Notes under the pieces: model-generated
Databases searched by the model: none
Seen by the model: only the letters and a program-made list of their open reading frames with translations
Told to the model about the DNA's origin: nothing
Shown here: positions 17,163 through 27,226 of the stretch, piece after piece
Layout of the letters: each line of letters starts with the position of its first letter
Numbering within the stretch: position 1 is the first letter of the stretch
Made by a program: the position numbers and the translations under genes
Origin: Vibrio aerogenes
GTDB lineage: Bacteria > Pseudomonadota > Gammaproteobacteria > Enterobacterales > Vibrionaceae
Assembly: GCF_024346755.1 (NCBI RefSeq)
Contig: NZ_AP024861.1
Location: 1,984,001 to 2,048,000 of the forward strand
DNA length: 64,000 nt
Direction of reading: 5' to 3'

Positions 17163-18515
17163 CATCAAGTCTTGAACGGCCTCATCACGCTGTTGCTGTG
17201 TCGCCCTGAAATAGAGATATCCGACAAACATCATCGCCGCAAATATCAGGGCAATCGTGAAGTTAAACCAAATCATCGCGATAAATGACACGACAGATAA
17301 GACCAATGCGATTGCCGGAACGATGGGATAAAACGGTGCTTTGTAACTCCGGCTCATACCCGGTTCAAGACGACGTAACCGGAACAGACTCAGCATACTC
17401 ATCATATACATGACAATGGCACCGAATACCGCCATGGTGATCATGGCTGCCGTCAGGCTCATTCCCTGCAGGTTAATAATGCCATCACTGAAAATGGCAA
17501 TAATTCCGATCACACCGCCGGCGATAATTGCCCGGTGCGGGGTATCAAACCGTGACAGGTTTGATAAACTTTTGGGTAAATAGCCTGCCCGCGCCAAAGC
17601 AAAAAACTGACGGGAATAGCCCAGAATAATCCCATGGAAACTTGCGATCAGACCAAATAAGCCAATCCATACCAGCATATGTAACCAGCCTGAATTATCA
17701 CCAACGACCATCTTCATCGCCTGAGGCAACGGATCATTAATGCCAGACAGTTTCTGCCAGTCCCCGGCTCCACCGGCAAACATCATGACACCCAGCGCCA
17801 GTACGACCAGCGTCAAAATCCCGGAAATGTAAGCTCTCGGGATAGTTCGTTTCGGATCTTTCGCTTCTTCCGCAGCCATTGCTGCCCCCTCAATTGCAAG
17901 GAAAAACCAGATAGCAAAAGGAATTGCCGCAAAAATACTTGAAACGGTACCGGCACTGAAATGCTCACTGCCTGCCCAACCATTTAGCATAAAGTTTGTC
18001 ATACTGAAATCCGGTGCAACGACACCCATGAAAACTAACAGCTCAATGACCGCCAAAACTGTCACACACAGCTCAAACATCGCAGCCAGTTTAACGCCCA
18101 GAATATTAAGTCCCATGAAAATCAGATACGCACCTACTGCAGCGTATTTAGGATTCAGTTCCGGGTACTGAACATTCAGGTAGGCACCAATCGCCATCGC
18201 AATCGCCGGTGGTGCAAAGACAAATTCAATCAAAGTTGCCAGACCGGCAATTAAACCACCGGTTTCACCAAATGCACGACGGCTGTAAGCAAACGGCCCG
18301 CCAGCATGTGGGATTGCCGTAGTCAGTTCGGTAAAACTAAAGATAAAACAGGTATACATCGCAGCAACAATTAAAGTGGTCACTAAAAATCCAAGTGTGC
18401 CAGCAACGCCCCAACCATAACTCCAGCCAAAATATTCTCCTGATATGACCAACCCGACAGCAATACCCCATAGGTGGATTGTTCCGAGTGTCGGTTTTAA
18501 TTTCCCTGTCATCAA
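17148..18515 (-). CDS. Ethanolamine-type permease (APC superfamily)
   Basis: 455 residues with about 12 membrane helices. GIAVGLVISGEYFGWSYGW near the N-terminus and ANEEAKDP-like AAEEAKDPKRTIPRAY are typical of bacterial ethanolamine permeases of the amino acid-polyamine-organocation superfamily, as is the PHAGGPFAYSRRAFGETGG segment. It should import ethanolamine (or a related amine) with a cation. A strong RBS (AGGAGGT) precedes the ATG. It is divergent from an APH-fold kinase with a shared 285-base upstream region, suggesting joint control. Other amino acid substrates are possible. Confidence 0.82.
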   Translation of the reverse strand: MMTGKLKPTLGTIHLWGIAVGLVISGEYFGWSYGWGVAGTLGFLVTTLIVAAMYTCFIFSFTELTTAIPHAGGPFAYSRRAFGETGGLIAGLATLIEFVFAPPAIAMAIGAYLNVQYPELNPKYAAVGAYLIFMGLNILGVKLAAMFELCVTVLAVIELLVFMGVVAPDFSMTNFMLNGWAGSEHFSAGTVSSIFAAIPFAIWFFLAIEGAAMAAEEAKDPKRTIPRAYISGILTLVVLALGVMMFAGGAGDWQKLSGINDPLPQAMKMVVGDNSGWLHMLVWIGLFGLIASFHGIILGYSRQFFALARAGYLPKSLSNLSRFDTPHRAIIAGGVIGIIAIFSDGIINLQGMSLTAAMITMAVFGAIVMYMMSMLSLFRLRRLEPGMSRSYKAPFYPIVPAIALVLSVVSFIAMIWFNFTIALIFAAMMFVGYLYFRATQQQRDEAVQDLMLVGE

Positions 18516-18800
18516 ATACCTCCTGTAATCTCACTCATTCATATGGTGAATCAGCAATGCCATCAATGTTTATAGCCTGCACTATCACCCGGGTCCGTCA
18601 GACCCTTAATCGATAGTGCGCAATCATCCGCAAGAAAACTTGACACGATAGCAGCAAGCATTGCGCTTTAAAGTCAAATGACCGCCTATCTTTTTTCTGT
18701 TGTTACATAAAGTCAACATTTCGTCATGTCAGGTCAAGCAACTTCACCGGCTTCAGGTAATGCTATGAAAGAACAAATCAAGGCACTTAAAGGAGTAAGT

Positions 18801-19805
18801 ATGTCAACAGAACAATATGACACCCTGACGGATCAGCAAATCACTTATCTGGCACAACAGTTATTACAAACCTATCCCAGTCAATATGCCGGACAAATTC
18901 GCCTGTTGTGTCGTTCTGAAAATGCGACCTTCAAAATTACTACAGCCAGACATCGGTATGCGATGCGGATTCATCGCTGTGGCTATCACAATAAGAATAA
19001 TATTCTTAGTGAACTGGCCTGGCTAAATGCGTTAAGGGAAACAGGAATCATTGTTCCGGAAGCGATTGCAGGAAATAATGGTGACTATGTTCAGACTATA
19101 ACGTCAGCCGATGGCACAATCAGACATGCCGTTTTATTCCACTGGATCGATGGCGATATGCCAACATCTGAAGTTAATCCGGAATCTTTTCAACAGCTTG
19201 GTGCGATTACTGCTCATCTGCATCAACAGAGTCGTCAATGGGACAAGCCTGACTATTTTGATCGTCTGTTGTGGAATTTTCAGACCATGGTCACCGATCA
19301 AAGCCACTGGGGGCGCTGGCAGGATGCTCCAAATCTCAGGCAGGCCGATCATCCGATTATCGAAGAAAGTTTACAGCAGGTTTATACCGCACTGCACGAT
19401 TACGGCCAGGATGCTAACCGGTTCGGCCTGATTCATGCCGATTTACGCCTGACGAATCTGTTACTGCATGAGGGAGAAACCCGCGTGATTGATTTTGATG
19501 ATTGTGGCATGGGCTGGTATATGCATGATTTAGCGGCAGCCATCAGCTTTAATGAACACTTGCCAAATGCACAGGCATGGGTAGAAAACTGGATCACAGG
19601 CTATGAACGGATCGGACATTTAACCCAGGCAGATATCGATATTATCCCGGCCATGATTATTCAGCGACGTATCCAGATGCTGGCATGGACCGGCACCCAT
19701 GCAGAAACAGAAATGACCCAAAGCCTTGGTCATCAATGGGCGGATGAGTCAGTGCGTTTATGCAGGAAATTTCTCGAAACGCAGGCACTACCAGTGGGCA
19801 TTTAA
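18801..19805 (+). CDS. APH/choline-kinase fold phosphotransferase, putative ethanolamine kinase
   Basis: 334 residues from ATG at 18801, chosen for AAAGGAG 6 bases upstream; an earlier in-frame ATG at 18726 lacks an RBS. The kinase motifs are a catalytic loop HADLRLTNLL (Asp214, Asn219) and the metal-binding DFDD (Asp231), with a Lys/Arg-containing N-lobe. This fold covers aminoglycoside, choline and ethanolamine kinases. Next to an ethanolamine-type permease, and with a phospho-lyase-like class III aminotransferase nearby, it may phosphorylate imported ethanolamine. In other bacteria similar APH domains are fused directly to such aminotransferases. Substrate assignment is inference. Confidence 0.75.
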   Translation: MSTEQYDTLTDQQITYLAQQLLQTYPSQYAGQIRLLCRSENATFKITTARHRYAMRIHRCGYHNKNNILSELAWLNALRETGIIVPEAIAGNNGDYVQTITSADGTIRHAVLFHWIDGDMPTSEVNPESFQQLGAITAHLHQQSRQWDKPDYFDRLLWNFQTMVTDQSHWGRWQDAPNLRQADHPIIEESLQQVYTALHDYGQDANRFGLIHADLRLTNLLLHEGETRVIDFDDCGMGWYMHDLAAAISFNEHLPNAQAWVENWITGYERIGHLTQADIDIIPAMIIQRRIQMLAWTGTHAETEMTQSLGHQWADESVRLCRKFLETQALPVGI

Positions 19806-19945
19806 GCCTGTATTTTGCACCAAGATCAGTCATTCAATCTCTGGTAAACACATGAATACCTCTATTTTTCATATAGTTAAGTCATGGTTTGATAATTGCT
19901 TATATCCTGCATGGTTTACCAGCTGATATCAGGGGTTCAGTGACG

Positions 19946-21010
19946 ATGCAAAAAACGGTGGTCTCTCATCAACATATAACCAGTGCGCTCAGCCAGCGTC
20001 TCTCTGCCAATCAGGGCGTGCTGTCTGCGGCTGCAACGGGGCTGGATGACTTTATAACCCGGGTCGGCGGCAATGCGGATCAAATTCTTGGCTGTTGTGA
20101 TGTTGACCCGGAAATCATTGTCAGCCCAACACAAAGTATCAAATTAGTGAATTATTGCCGTGTGCTTGAAGAAGCTGCATCACAGGCAGACTACGACAAT
20201 TTCGGACTTCATTATGGCAAGCAGTTTCAGCCACAATCGCTGGGACTCATTGGCTATATCGGCTTGTGTTCTGCAACGCTGGAAGAAGCTTTAAGAAATG
20301 TTGCCTGTGCTTTTCACTGGCATCAGCATGATACATTTGTTCAGCTGACGGATATGAAAGACTGCTGGCGGTTTGATTATCAGATTCGTCATGGTGCAAT
20401 CATCTGCCGACGTCAGGATGCCGAGCTGACGCTGGGCATGATCATGAACCTGATTCGCTCAGCAACCGGCGTCAAATGGGCACCCCGTGAAGTTCATTTC
20501 GAACACCCCCGCCCGGAACAGTGGCACGACCACTGCAAAGTATTTGACGCACCGGTTTACTTTGATCAGCCATATAATTCACTGATTATTCCTAAAACCG
20601 ATGTTGTCCGTCCCATGCCAAATCATGATCCCATGTTATTGAGTGTCATGTTGGATGCCTTACAACATTTGAATACAACATCATACCGTCAGAACATCGT
20701 CGAGCAAACCCGGGCTCAGATACAGATTTCACTGATTCACGGCGAGCCGGATCTGGAAGCAACAGCAGATCAGCTTGGCATGTCACGCTGGTCGTTACAA
20801 CGGCGTCTGCAGCAGGAAAATATTACCTTTTCCCGACTCGTGGACCATGTGCGGTGCGAACTGGCAACCCATTACCTGAAACAGCAAAAATTACCCATTT
20901 CAGAAATGGGTATGCTGCTGGGTTATTCGGAAACCAGTGCTTTTTCCAGAGCATTTAAGCGCTGGTTTGGCGTCAGTCCCCGCCAGTTCAGACAGCATAT
21001 GTCAGGCTAA
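19946..21010 (+). CDS. AraC-family transcriptional regulator
   Basis: About 354 residues from ATG at 19946 (or GTG at 19940), AGGGG just upstream. The N-terminal domain is of the arabinose_bd type of AraC regulators (LHYGKQFQPQSLGLIGYIG), and the C-terminal HTH domain shows MSRWSLQRRLQQENITFSRLV and LGYSETSAFSRAFKRWFG. The family activates catabolic genes upon binding a small molecule. It lies 140 bases downstream of the kinase gene on the same strand and is the likely local regulator of the permease/kinase genes. Confidence 0.85.
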   Translation: MQKTVVSHQHITSALSQRLSANQGVLSAAATGLDDFITRVGGNADQILGCCDVDPEIIVSPTQSIKLVNYCRVLEEAASQADYDNFGLHYGKQFQPQSLGLIGYIGLCSATLEEALRNVACAFHWHQHDTFVQLTDMKDCWRFDYQIRHGAIICRRQDAELTLGMIMNLIRSATGVKWAPREVHFEHPRPEQWHDHCKVFDAPVYFDQPYNSLIIPKTDVVRPMPNHDPMLLSVMLDALQHLNTTSYRQNIVEQTRAQIQISLIHGEPDLEATADQLGMSRWSLQRRLQQENITFSRLVDHVRCELATHYLKQQKLPISEMGMLLGYSETSAFSRAFKRWFGVSPRQFRQHMSG

Positions 21011-21119
21011 TCATATACCCTGAACCCGATCGGCAGCCGACAAATTTCACGCAATACTGCCTCTTCTGCCGGCTTAGGTATATACTCTGTTCTTTTGTCT
21101 CAGGATATACACAGCATTC

Positions 21120-21899
21120 ATGTTACAGCATGTCAGATTACACCGGATTCAGACGCTGCTTTCTAATCATCAGCAGGTCAGTACAGAACGCTTAATCCGG
21201 GAACTGGGCGTTTCCAGAGAAACGATTCGCCGCGATATTATCACTCTGGAGAATCAGAACCTGGTCCGGCGCGTCCATGGCGGGATTGTGGCACTTCAGG
21301 TACCTCAGCAGGAAGCCCCGCTGACAGAACGGCAAGCCAGTCAAACGAAAGAAAAAAAGGCAATCGCACAAACACTGGCGGAAATGCTCTCTCCGGGGCA
21401 AACCATATTCATTGATTCAGGGAGCACAACAACCCGGGTGGCTGAAGCGCTTTCTACGATGTCTGGTCTGACCATTATCACCAACAATATTCAGGCCGCG
21501 CTGAGGCTGAATGCCTCGGAAGGCCGGGAACAGCTGAATAATCAGATCATCTTACTGGGGGGCGATTTACAGGCTGATGCGAAAGAAACCAGAGGTGAAG
21601 AAACGCTGAACACAATCTACCGATACCGGGCCGATATGGCGGTGCTCTCACCAGTTGGCATTTGCGGCTACGGCGCCAGCAGTTTTTATCGCTGGGAAAG
21701 TGCAATTGCCGAAGCCATGATTCGCCAGTCAAATCAATGTACTTTGCTGGCAGACCATACCAAAATAGGCAAACAGAGCCGCTTTTATTATGCCCGGCCG
21801 GAACAAATCACGACTGTGATTACCGATAGTAAGGCCAGCGAACATGAACAGTTTCAAACACTGGAACAACAATACCGGCAAATGATCATCGCAAAATAA
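21120..21899 (+). CDS. DeoR/GlpR-family transcriptional regulator
   Basis: 259 residues. The DeoR N-terminal winged helix is RIQTLLSNHQQVSTERL with recognition helix GVSRETIRRDIITLE, followed by the signature VRRVHGG. The sugar-phosphate-binding domain has the IFIDSGSTTTRVAEAL and TIITNNIQAA loops and ends with DHTKIGKQS. Such proteins normally repress sugar- or phosphate-ester-catabolic operons. No obvious target lies nearby other than the amine genes; it may act elsewhere. Confidence 0.88.
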   Translation: MLQHVRLHRIQTLLSNHQQVSTERLIRELGVSRETIRRDIITLENQNLVRRVHGGIVALQVPQQEAPLTERQASQTKEKKAIAQTLAEMLSPGQTIFIDSGSTTTRVAEALSTMSGLTIITNNIQAALRLNASEGREQLNNQIILLGGDLQADAKETRGEETLNTIYRYRADMAVLSPVGICGYGASSFYRWESAIAEAMIRQSNQCTLLADHTKIGKQSRFYYARPEQITTVITDSKASEHEQFQTLEQQYRQMIIAK

Positions 21900-21930
21900 G
21901 ACAGGCCAGCAATTGCTGGCCTGTCTTTCC
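21900..21930. terminator. Bidirectional terminator between regulator and barrel gene
   Basis: GACAGGCCAGC, AATT, GCTGGCCTGTC form a perfect 11-bp stem (21900-21925) followed by TTTCC on the plus strand and TTATTTT on the minus strand. Confidence 0.85.
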
Positions 21931-21956
21931 TGACGAATTAGGTACACAACAAAGTC

Positions 21957-22436
21957 TTATAAGAAGTGGAATGTCGCATTCAGCTGATAAGTTTTCATAT
22001 CACTGCCATCCATCTCATAAGTCTGAAAGCTGGCACCCACGGTAACCGGCCCCATCACAGAGAGCTCAGCGCCCACACCGTACATGATATCCAGACCATC
22101 ATCGACTTTAGTTCCGTCTTCTTTTTTATCCCAGGAATGTAAACCACCCTTGGCATAAACATGAAGCGGACCTAAATCAAGACTGGGTTTTGCAGCGAAA
22201 TAAACTGTATTAGCCTCTGTTTTAACAGAGTTAACCGTCACTTCTTCAAATTTTGTCATGCCGGCTTCTAAGCCAAGTAATGGTAAAATACCTGTTCCAA
22301 CATGGACGTTATAAGTCGTACCATGTTCACCTTTGTAGTCAGACTCACCTACGGACGCGCCACCGTAGATAAGTGAATCTGCCAGTACAGATGTTGATGC
22401 ACCCAAAAGTGCTAATCCAATCAGTAATTTTTTCAT
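21957..22436 (-). CDS. Outer membrane beta-barrel protein
   Basis: 160 residues from ATG at 22436, with AAGG 10 bases upstream; the longer frame is not needed. A clear signal peptide, MKKLLIGLALLGASTSVLA, is cleaved before DSLIYGG. The mature part has alternating hydrophobic strands and ends in Phe (QLNATFHFL), as barrel proteins do. It resembles small barrel families such as YfaZ-like or OMP_b-brl proteins, with about eight strands. No function is known from the sequence. Confidence 0.8.
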   Translation of the reverse strand: MKKLLIGLALLGASTSVLADSLIYGGASVGESDYKGEHGTTYNVHVGTGILPLLGLEAGMTKFEEVTVNSVKTEANTVYFAAKPSLDLGPLHVYAKGGLHSWDKKEDGTKVDDGLDIMYGVGAELSVMGPVTVGASFQTYEMDGSDMKTYQLNATFHFL

Positions 22437-22543
22437 GATAAACCTTCTCTGTATAACGACCATGTTAAACGGCGAAAATTTGCCGCACACCGCCTGAAAT
22501 CCTTCAATGATACGTCACTGAATATAGTAAGCAAAATTTGAGC

Positions 22544-25500
22544 CTAAAATTCATCGATTGCATTTTTTATTCGCTTATCTGAAACAGGATAAGGCGTACC
22601 GAGCTGCTGGGCAAAGAAACTTACCCGGAGCTCCTCAATCATCCAGCGAATTTCCCGGATACCAGCCGGAACTGTCGCCCCCTTCGGAATCTTATTGAGT
22701 AACTCACGATAGTCTGATACCACTGATTCTATTTTCAGCATATGGAGCCGGTCTTTATTTGGATCAATTGGCAGTTTTTCCAGCCGTCTTTCAATCGCTT
22801 TCATGTAACGCAAGATATCCGGAAGCCTTTGCCAGCCGCACTCAGTGGCAAATCCTTTGAAAATCAGCCCTTCAATCTGTGCTTTAATATCTGATAAAGC
22901 AAACGCCATCGCCAAATCAACCTTCCCTTTCAGCTTTTTGTTGATCTGAAAAGCGGTGGTCAAAATCGATTCAACCTGTCTGGCAATATCGACAACGGTA
23001 TCACCCAGCTCCGCTCTGACATGTTCTTTCAATGCTTCAAAGGCATCGCCCTGCCATACCAGTCCGCCTTTTTCTTCGATCAGTTTATCAACACCACAGG
23101 CAATGCAGTCATCAATCAAATCCAGCACCTTCCCATATGGATTAAAGTAAAGACCCAATTTGGATTTATTAGGCAGATTCTGATGCAAATATTTGATCGG
23201 TGACGGCACATTCAGCAAAATCAACCGCCGCTGGCCTGCCTGCATGGCAGTGCGTTGTTCTTCTTCAGTCTCAAATAACTGAACCGAAACGCTGTCTTTT
23301 TGATCCACTAATGCCGGGTAAGCTTTAACATCAAAGCCGCCTTTTTTCTGCTGATAAACCTGTGGCAGTTCGCCAAAACTCCATGTATGCAGGCCTTTTT
23401 GCTCAATATCATCGTCCGCAACCTGTGAGAGTGTCTCTTTTACTTTCTCTTTCAGACTGTCTTTCAGCGCATATAAGTCTTTGTTTTCCTTGAGTTTCTG
23501 GTGGCAATGATCAACTGCACGGAAAGTCACTTTCAAATGTTCAGCAACCTGATCAAGATTCCAGTCTTCACGTAAAATTTCAACCCCGGTCATCCGGCGC
23601 AATTCCTTTTCCATCGCATCCAGCAGCGGCATTTCCATGGGAGTAACCCGGGCCAGAAATGCATCCGCATAGTTAGGTGCCGGAACAAAGTTTCTGCGCA
23701 GGTTTTTCGGTAATGATTTGATCAGGCTGACAACCAGTTCATGTCTTAATCCCGGAATCTGCCAGTCAAAACCACCCGGTTCAACCTGATTGAGGACCGG
23801 TAGCGGAATGTGTACTGTGACACCGTCACAATCATCACCCGGTTCAAACTGATAGCTGAGTTTGAGCTTCACGCCGTTTTGATGCCAGAAGTTCGGATAA
23901 TCCAGCTCTGTGATATGGCTGGCATCTCCTTTCAGCAACATCTCTTTTTCAAAGTTCAGTAACTCTGAATTATTTTTCGATGCTTTCTTCCACCATGTGT
24001 CAAAATGGCGACCTGAAACGACCTCCGTTCCGACACGCTGATCGTAAAACTGATACAACGATTCGTCATCGATCAGAATGTCACGACGTCTGGATTTGTG
24101 CTCCAGTTCTTCAACTTCTTCCAATAACTTCCTGTTGTTGCGGAAAAATGCATGCTTGTTTTCCCAATCCCCTTCAACCAATGCACTGCGGATGAATATT
24201 TCCCGACAAATCACCGGATCAATATTGCCATAGTTGACCAGTCGCTTACCAACGACCGGGATACCGTACAACGTGACCTTCTCATAAGCCATCACTGCGG
24301 CACGTTTTTTAGACCAGTGAGGTTCACTGTAACTTCGCTTAATCAGATGTTGCGCCAGCGGTTCAACCCATTCCGGCTGAATTTTGGCAACCACTCTCGC
24401 CCATAGTTTGGAAGTTTCGACCAGCTCAGCAGACATGACCCACTTGGGCTGTTTCTTAAACAGACCAGAAGCCGGGAAAATATGGAAACGCGCATTTCTC
24501 GCTCCCTGATATTCGCTTTTTTCCTGATCTTTCAGACCAATATGGGATAGTAATCCGGTTAACAGCGCTGTATGCACCGCCTGATAGCTTCCCGGTTCAT
24601 CATTGAGTTTAACGTTCAATTCACGCATCACCTGATGCAACTGAAAATAGAGGTCTTGCCATTCCCGAACCCGGAGATAATTCAGATACTCGGCTTTACA
24701 CTGTCTCCGGAACTGATTATTGCTTAAAGCTTTCTGCTCTTTTTTCAGATAATCCCACAGATTAACAAAGGTTAAAAAATCTGAGTCTTCGTGGAAAAAT
24801 CGCCGGTGTTTATCATCCGATGATTGCTGTTTGTCTGATGGACGCTCTCTGGGATCCTGAATTGACAATGCAGATGCAATGATCATGACTTCATGCAGGC
24901 ATCCAAGCCGTGATGCTTCAAGCACCATTCTTGCCAGCCTCGGATCGATGGGTAAGCGCGAGAGCTTTTGTCCGGTAGACGTCAATCGCTTCTTACCTTC
25001 CTGACCTTGCTTTTCATGAATCGCCCCGAGCTCTTCAAGCAGGCGAACCCCATCCTGAATATTCCGCCGGTCGGGTGCTTCCACGAACGGAAATGCTTCA
25101 ATATCTCCTAATCCAAGCGCCGTCATCTGTAAAATAACCGAAGCGAGATTGGTTCTCAGAATTTCAGGATCGGTGAACTCCGGACGGGACAAAAAGTCAT
25201 CTTCAGAATACAGACGGATACAGATCCCGGCTTCCACCCGGCCACACCGTCCTTTTCTCTGATTCGCACTTGCCTGTGATACAGGCTCGATAGGTAAACG
25301 TTGTACTTTGGTCCGGTAGCTGTAGCGGCTGATCCTTGCCGTGCCGGGATCAATCACATACTTAATACCCGGCACAGTCAAAGAAGTTTCAGCCACGTTG
25401 GTCGCCAGTACAATTCTGCGTCCGGTATGGGACTGAAATATCCGGTTTTGTTCCCCGGCAGATAACCGGGCATATAGCGGCACAATTTCAGTATGTTTCA

Positions 25501-26461
25501 GGTTTCTTTTCGTCAGCGCATCAGCCGTATCACGAATTTCACGTTCACCATTCATGAAGATCAGAATATCGCCGGGACCTTCATCGAACAGTTCATCAAC
25601 GGCATCATAAATACCTTCGAGCTGGTCACGGTCACTTTCATCTTCACCGCCCAAAGGCCGGTAACGGGTTTCAACCGGATAAGTTCTGCCGGATACCTCA
25701 ATGATTGGCGCATCGCCGAAGTGTTTAGAAAAACGCTCAGGATCGATAGTCGCAGAAGTGATGATGACTTTCAGGTCCGGTCGTTTGGGTAAAAGCTGTT
25801 TCAGATAACCCAGGATAAAGTCAATGTTCAGACTCCGTTCATGGGCTTCATCAATAATCAGCGTGTCATACTGATTTAAAAAACGATCATGTTGTATTTC
25901 TGCCAGCAGTATACCGTCGGTCATCAGTTTAATTTGTGTCTGATCGGATATCTGATCATTAAACCGGACTTTATAACCCACAAACTCGCCCAGCTGCGAC
26001 TGTGTTTCTTCGGCAATCCTTGCAGAAACAGAACGGGCGGCAAGACGGCGTGGCTGGGTATGACCGATCACACCATAGACTCCCCGTCCTAATTCAGCAC
26101 AGATTTTCGGAAGCTGAGTCGTTTTTCCCGACCCGGTTTCCCCGGCGACAATCACAACCTGATGGGCATCGATCGCTTGTGCAATTTCCTCCCGTTTCTG
26201 GCTGACCGGTAATATATCCGGATATTCAATATGCACCGAAGCCTGACGCCGGAGCTCTGCCGTCATCATTGAGTGTGCGATATCCTGTGCAATTTCATCA
26301 AATACAGCTTGCTTTGCTGCGGGATTTTTAATTTTATTTGCGCCCTGAATCCTTTTATTGAAACGGAATCTGTCTTTTTGCATGCAATCATTTAATGCCT
26401 TGCGCAATGTTCCGTATGAATTCTGGTTCGATTCGTGGGCCTGAGGCTGTGACGATGTCAA
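22544..26461 (-). CDS. hrpA: ATP-dependent RNA helicase HrpA
   Basis: 1305 residues, DEAH-box family. Motif I GETGSGKTT is at 107-115, DEAH at 204-207, SATID follows, and motif VI QRKGRCGRVEAG is present, then HA2, OB-fold and a long bacterial-specific C-terminal region (DUF3418). HrpA acts on structured mRNA and stalled ribosomes and processes fimbrial mRNA in E. coli. The length matches that of enterobacterial HrpA (about 1300). It is single, divergent from the gene at 26828. Confidence 0.97.
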   Translation of the reverse strand: MTSSQPQAHESNQNSYGTLRKALNDCMQKDRFRFNKRIQGANKIKNPAAKQAVFDEIAQDIAHSMMTAELRRQASVHIEYPDILPVSQKREEIAQAIDAHQVVIVAGETGSGKTTQLPKICAELGRGVYGVIGHTQPRRLAARSVSARIAEETQSQLGEFVGYKVRFNDQISDQTQIKLMTDGILLAEIQHDRFLNQYDTLIIDEAHERSLNIDFILGYLKQLLPKRPDLKVIITSATIDPERFSKHFGDAPIIEVSGRTYPVETRYRPLGGEDESDRDQLEGIYDAVDELFDEGPGDILIFMNGEREIRDTADALTKRNLKHTEIVPLYARLSAGEQNRIFQSHTGRRIVLATNVAETSLTVPGIKYVIDPGTARISRYSYRTKVQRLPIEPVSQASANQRKGRCGRVEAGICIRLYSEDDFLSRPEFTDPEILRTNLASVILQMTALGLGDIEAFPFVEAPDRRNIQDGVRLLEELGAIHEKQGQEGKKRLTSTGQKLSRLPIDPRLARMVLEASRLGCLHEVMIIASALSIQDPRERPSDKQQSSDDKHRRFFHEDSDFLTFVNLWDYLKKEQKALSNNQFRRQCKAEYLNYLRVREWQDLYFQLHQVMRELNVKLNDEPGSYQAVHTALLTGLLSHIGLKDQEKSEYQGARNARFHIFPASGLFKKQPKWVMSAELVETSKLWARVVAKIQPEWVEPLAQHLIKRSYSEPHWSKKRAAVMAYEKVTLYGIPVVGKRLVNYGNIDPVICREIFIRSALVEGDWENKHAFFRNNRKLLEEVEELEHKSRRRDILIDDESLYQFYDQRVGTEVVSGRHFDTWWKKASKNNSELLNFEKEMLLKGDASHITELDYPNFWHQNGVKLKLSYQFEPGDDCDGVTVHIPLPVLNQVEPGGFDWQIPGLRHELVVSLIKSLPKNLRRNFVPAPNYADAFLARVTPMEMPLLDAMEKELRRMTGVEILREDWNLDQVAEHLKVTFRAVDHCHQKLKENKDLYALKDSLKEKVKETLSQVADDDIEQKGLHTWSFGELPQVYQQKKGGFDVKAYPALVDQKDSVSVQLFETEEEQRTAMQAGQRRLILLNVPSPIKYLHQNLPNKSKLGLYFNPYGKVLDLIDDCIACGVDKLIEEKGGLVWQGDAFEALKEHVRAELGDTVVDIARQVESILTTAFQINKKLKGKVDLAMAFALSDIKAQIEGLIFKGFATECGWQRLPDILRYMKAIERRLEKLPIDPNKDRLHMLKIESVVSDYRELLNKIPKGATVPAGIREIRWMIEELRVSFFAQQLGTPYPVSDKRIKNAIDEF

Positions 26462-26827
26462 AGCGAATCCTATTACATTCTGATTAAAACTGGGCGGATT
26501 GTACCATAATCCATCCGGAGGATACCAAGCTCACGATAAAGCTGTTTTATGAGAGATTCGGGTCATTGTTTCAGGAAAAACTTTTCTTTTCTGCTGACTT
26601 TCATTCAGACTTGGATATAGCGCCGGTGAACAGGTTTGTTCAGTCAACCCTTCACTGTATTTGCAGTAAAAACCGTACCAAAGATCAACAGACACTGAAA
26701 TATCTGGTATTTTATTGATTTGGATATTTTTGTTTTAAATCTCAGTAAACTCACTCAGGTGACAAATGGTCCGTTTATTCAGTGCTTCGTTTATTGAAAC
26801 CATACATTCAGATGAGACATACATAAC
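26462..26827. other. Intergenic region between hrpA and the 120-residue gene
   Basis: About 366 bases hold the divergent promoters. I see no gene, no strong hairpin and no repeat. TTGATT at about 26716 and a TAAAT run 15 bases later could be a weak promoter for the downstream genes, but this is uncertain. Confidence 0.4.
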
Positions 26828-27190
26828 GTGAAAGCCTCCAGACTTGTGCAATTGCTTCACTCCCTGACCGGCGACCCGGAAGTGGTTACGGGTGAAGCAT
26901 GGCTGCCGGAAAGACTGGTTCATGCAAAACAGCTGGATAATTACCTGTTTCTGGAATTTGACAATGCGCCGGAAGAGACTCAGGGTGAAGAAGAAGGCCG
27001 TGGATTTGTTGAGCATGAAATCACTCTGATCAGAGAACAGATTATGCAAATCTTTCAGGAAGAGGCTTCGCTGCACAGCAAACAGGAAGCAATTCTTGCT
27101 TTGATCTTGTATGCTCACGAACGAACCTCTTCTGAAGTTGTCGAAATGTTAGGTCATTTTGGCGAAAATTCGCCGATTAATGATGAATAA
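26828..27190 (+). CDS. Uncharacterised acidic protein, 120 residues
   Basis: The GTG start at 26828 has a weak GAGAC upstream. The protein is acidic, mixed alpha/beta, with a central EEETQ-rich loop (EETQGEEEGRG, about residues 49-59) and a helical second half ending in MLGHFGENSPINDE. No recognised domain. It is followed within 40-50 bases each by a TerB-like gene and a gamma-glutamylcyclotransferase-like gene in the same direction. I do not recognise the family. Confidence 0.7.
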   Translation: MKASRLVQLLHSLTGDPEVVTGEAWLPERLVHAKQLDNYLFLEFDNAPEETQGEEEGRGFVEHEITLIREQIMQIFQEEASLHSKQEAILALILYAHERTSSEVVEMLGHFGENSPINDE

Positions 27191-27226
27191 CAAGATTTAT
27201 TCGTTTTTTTCATCAATGGAACAGAT

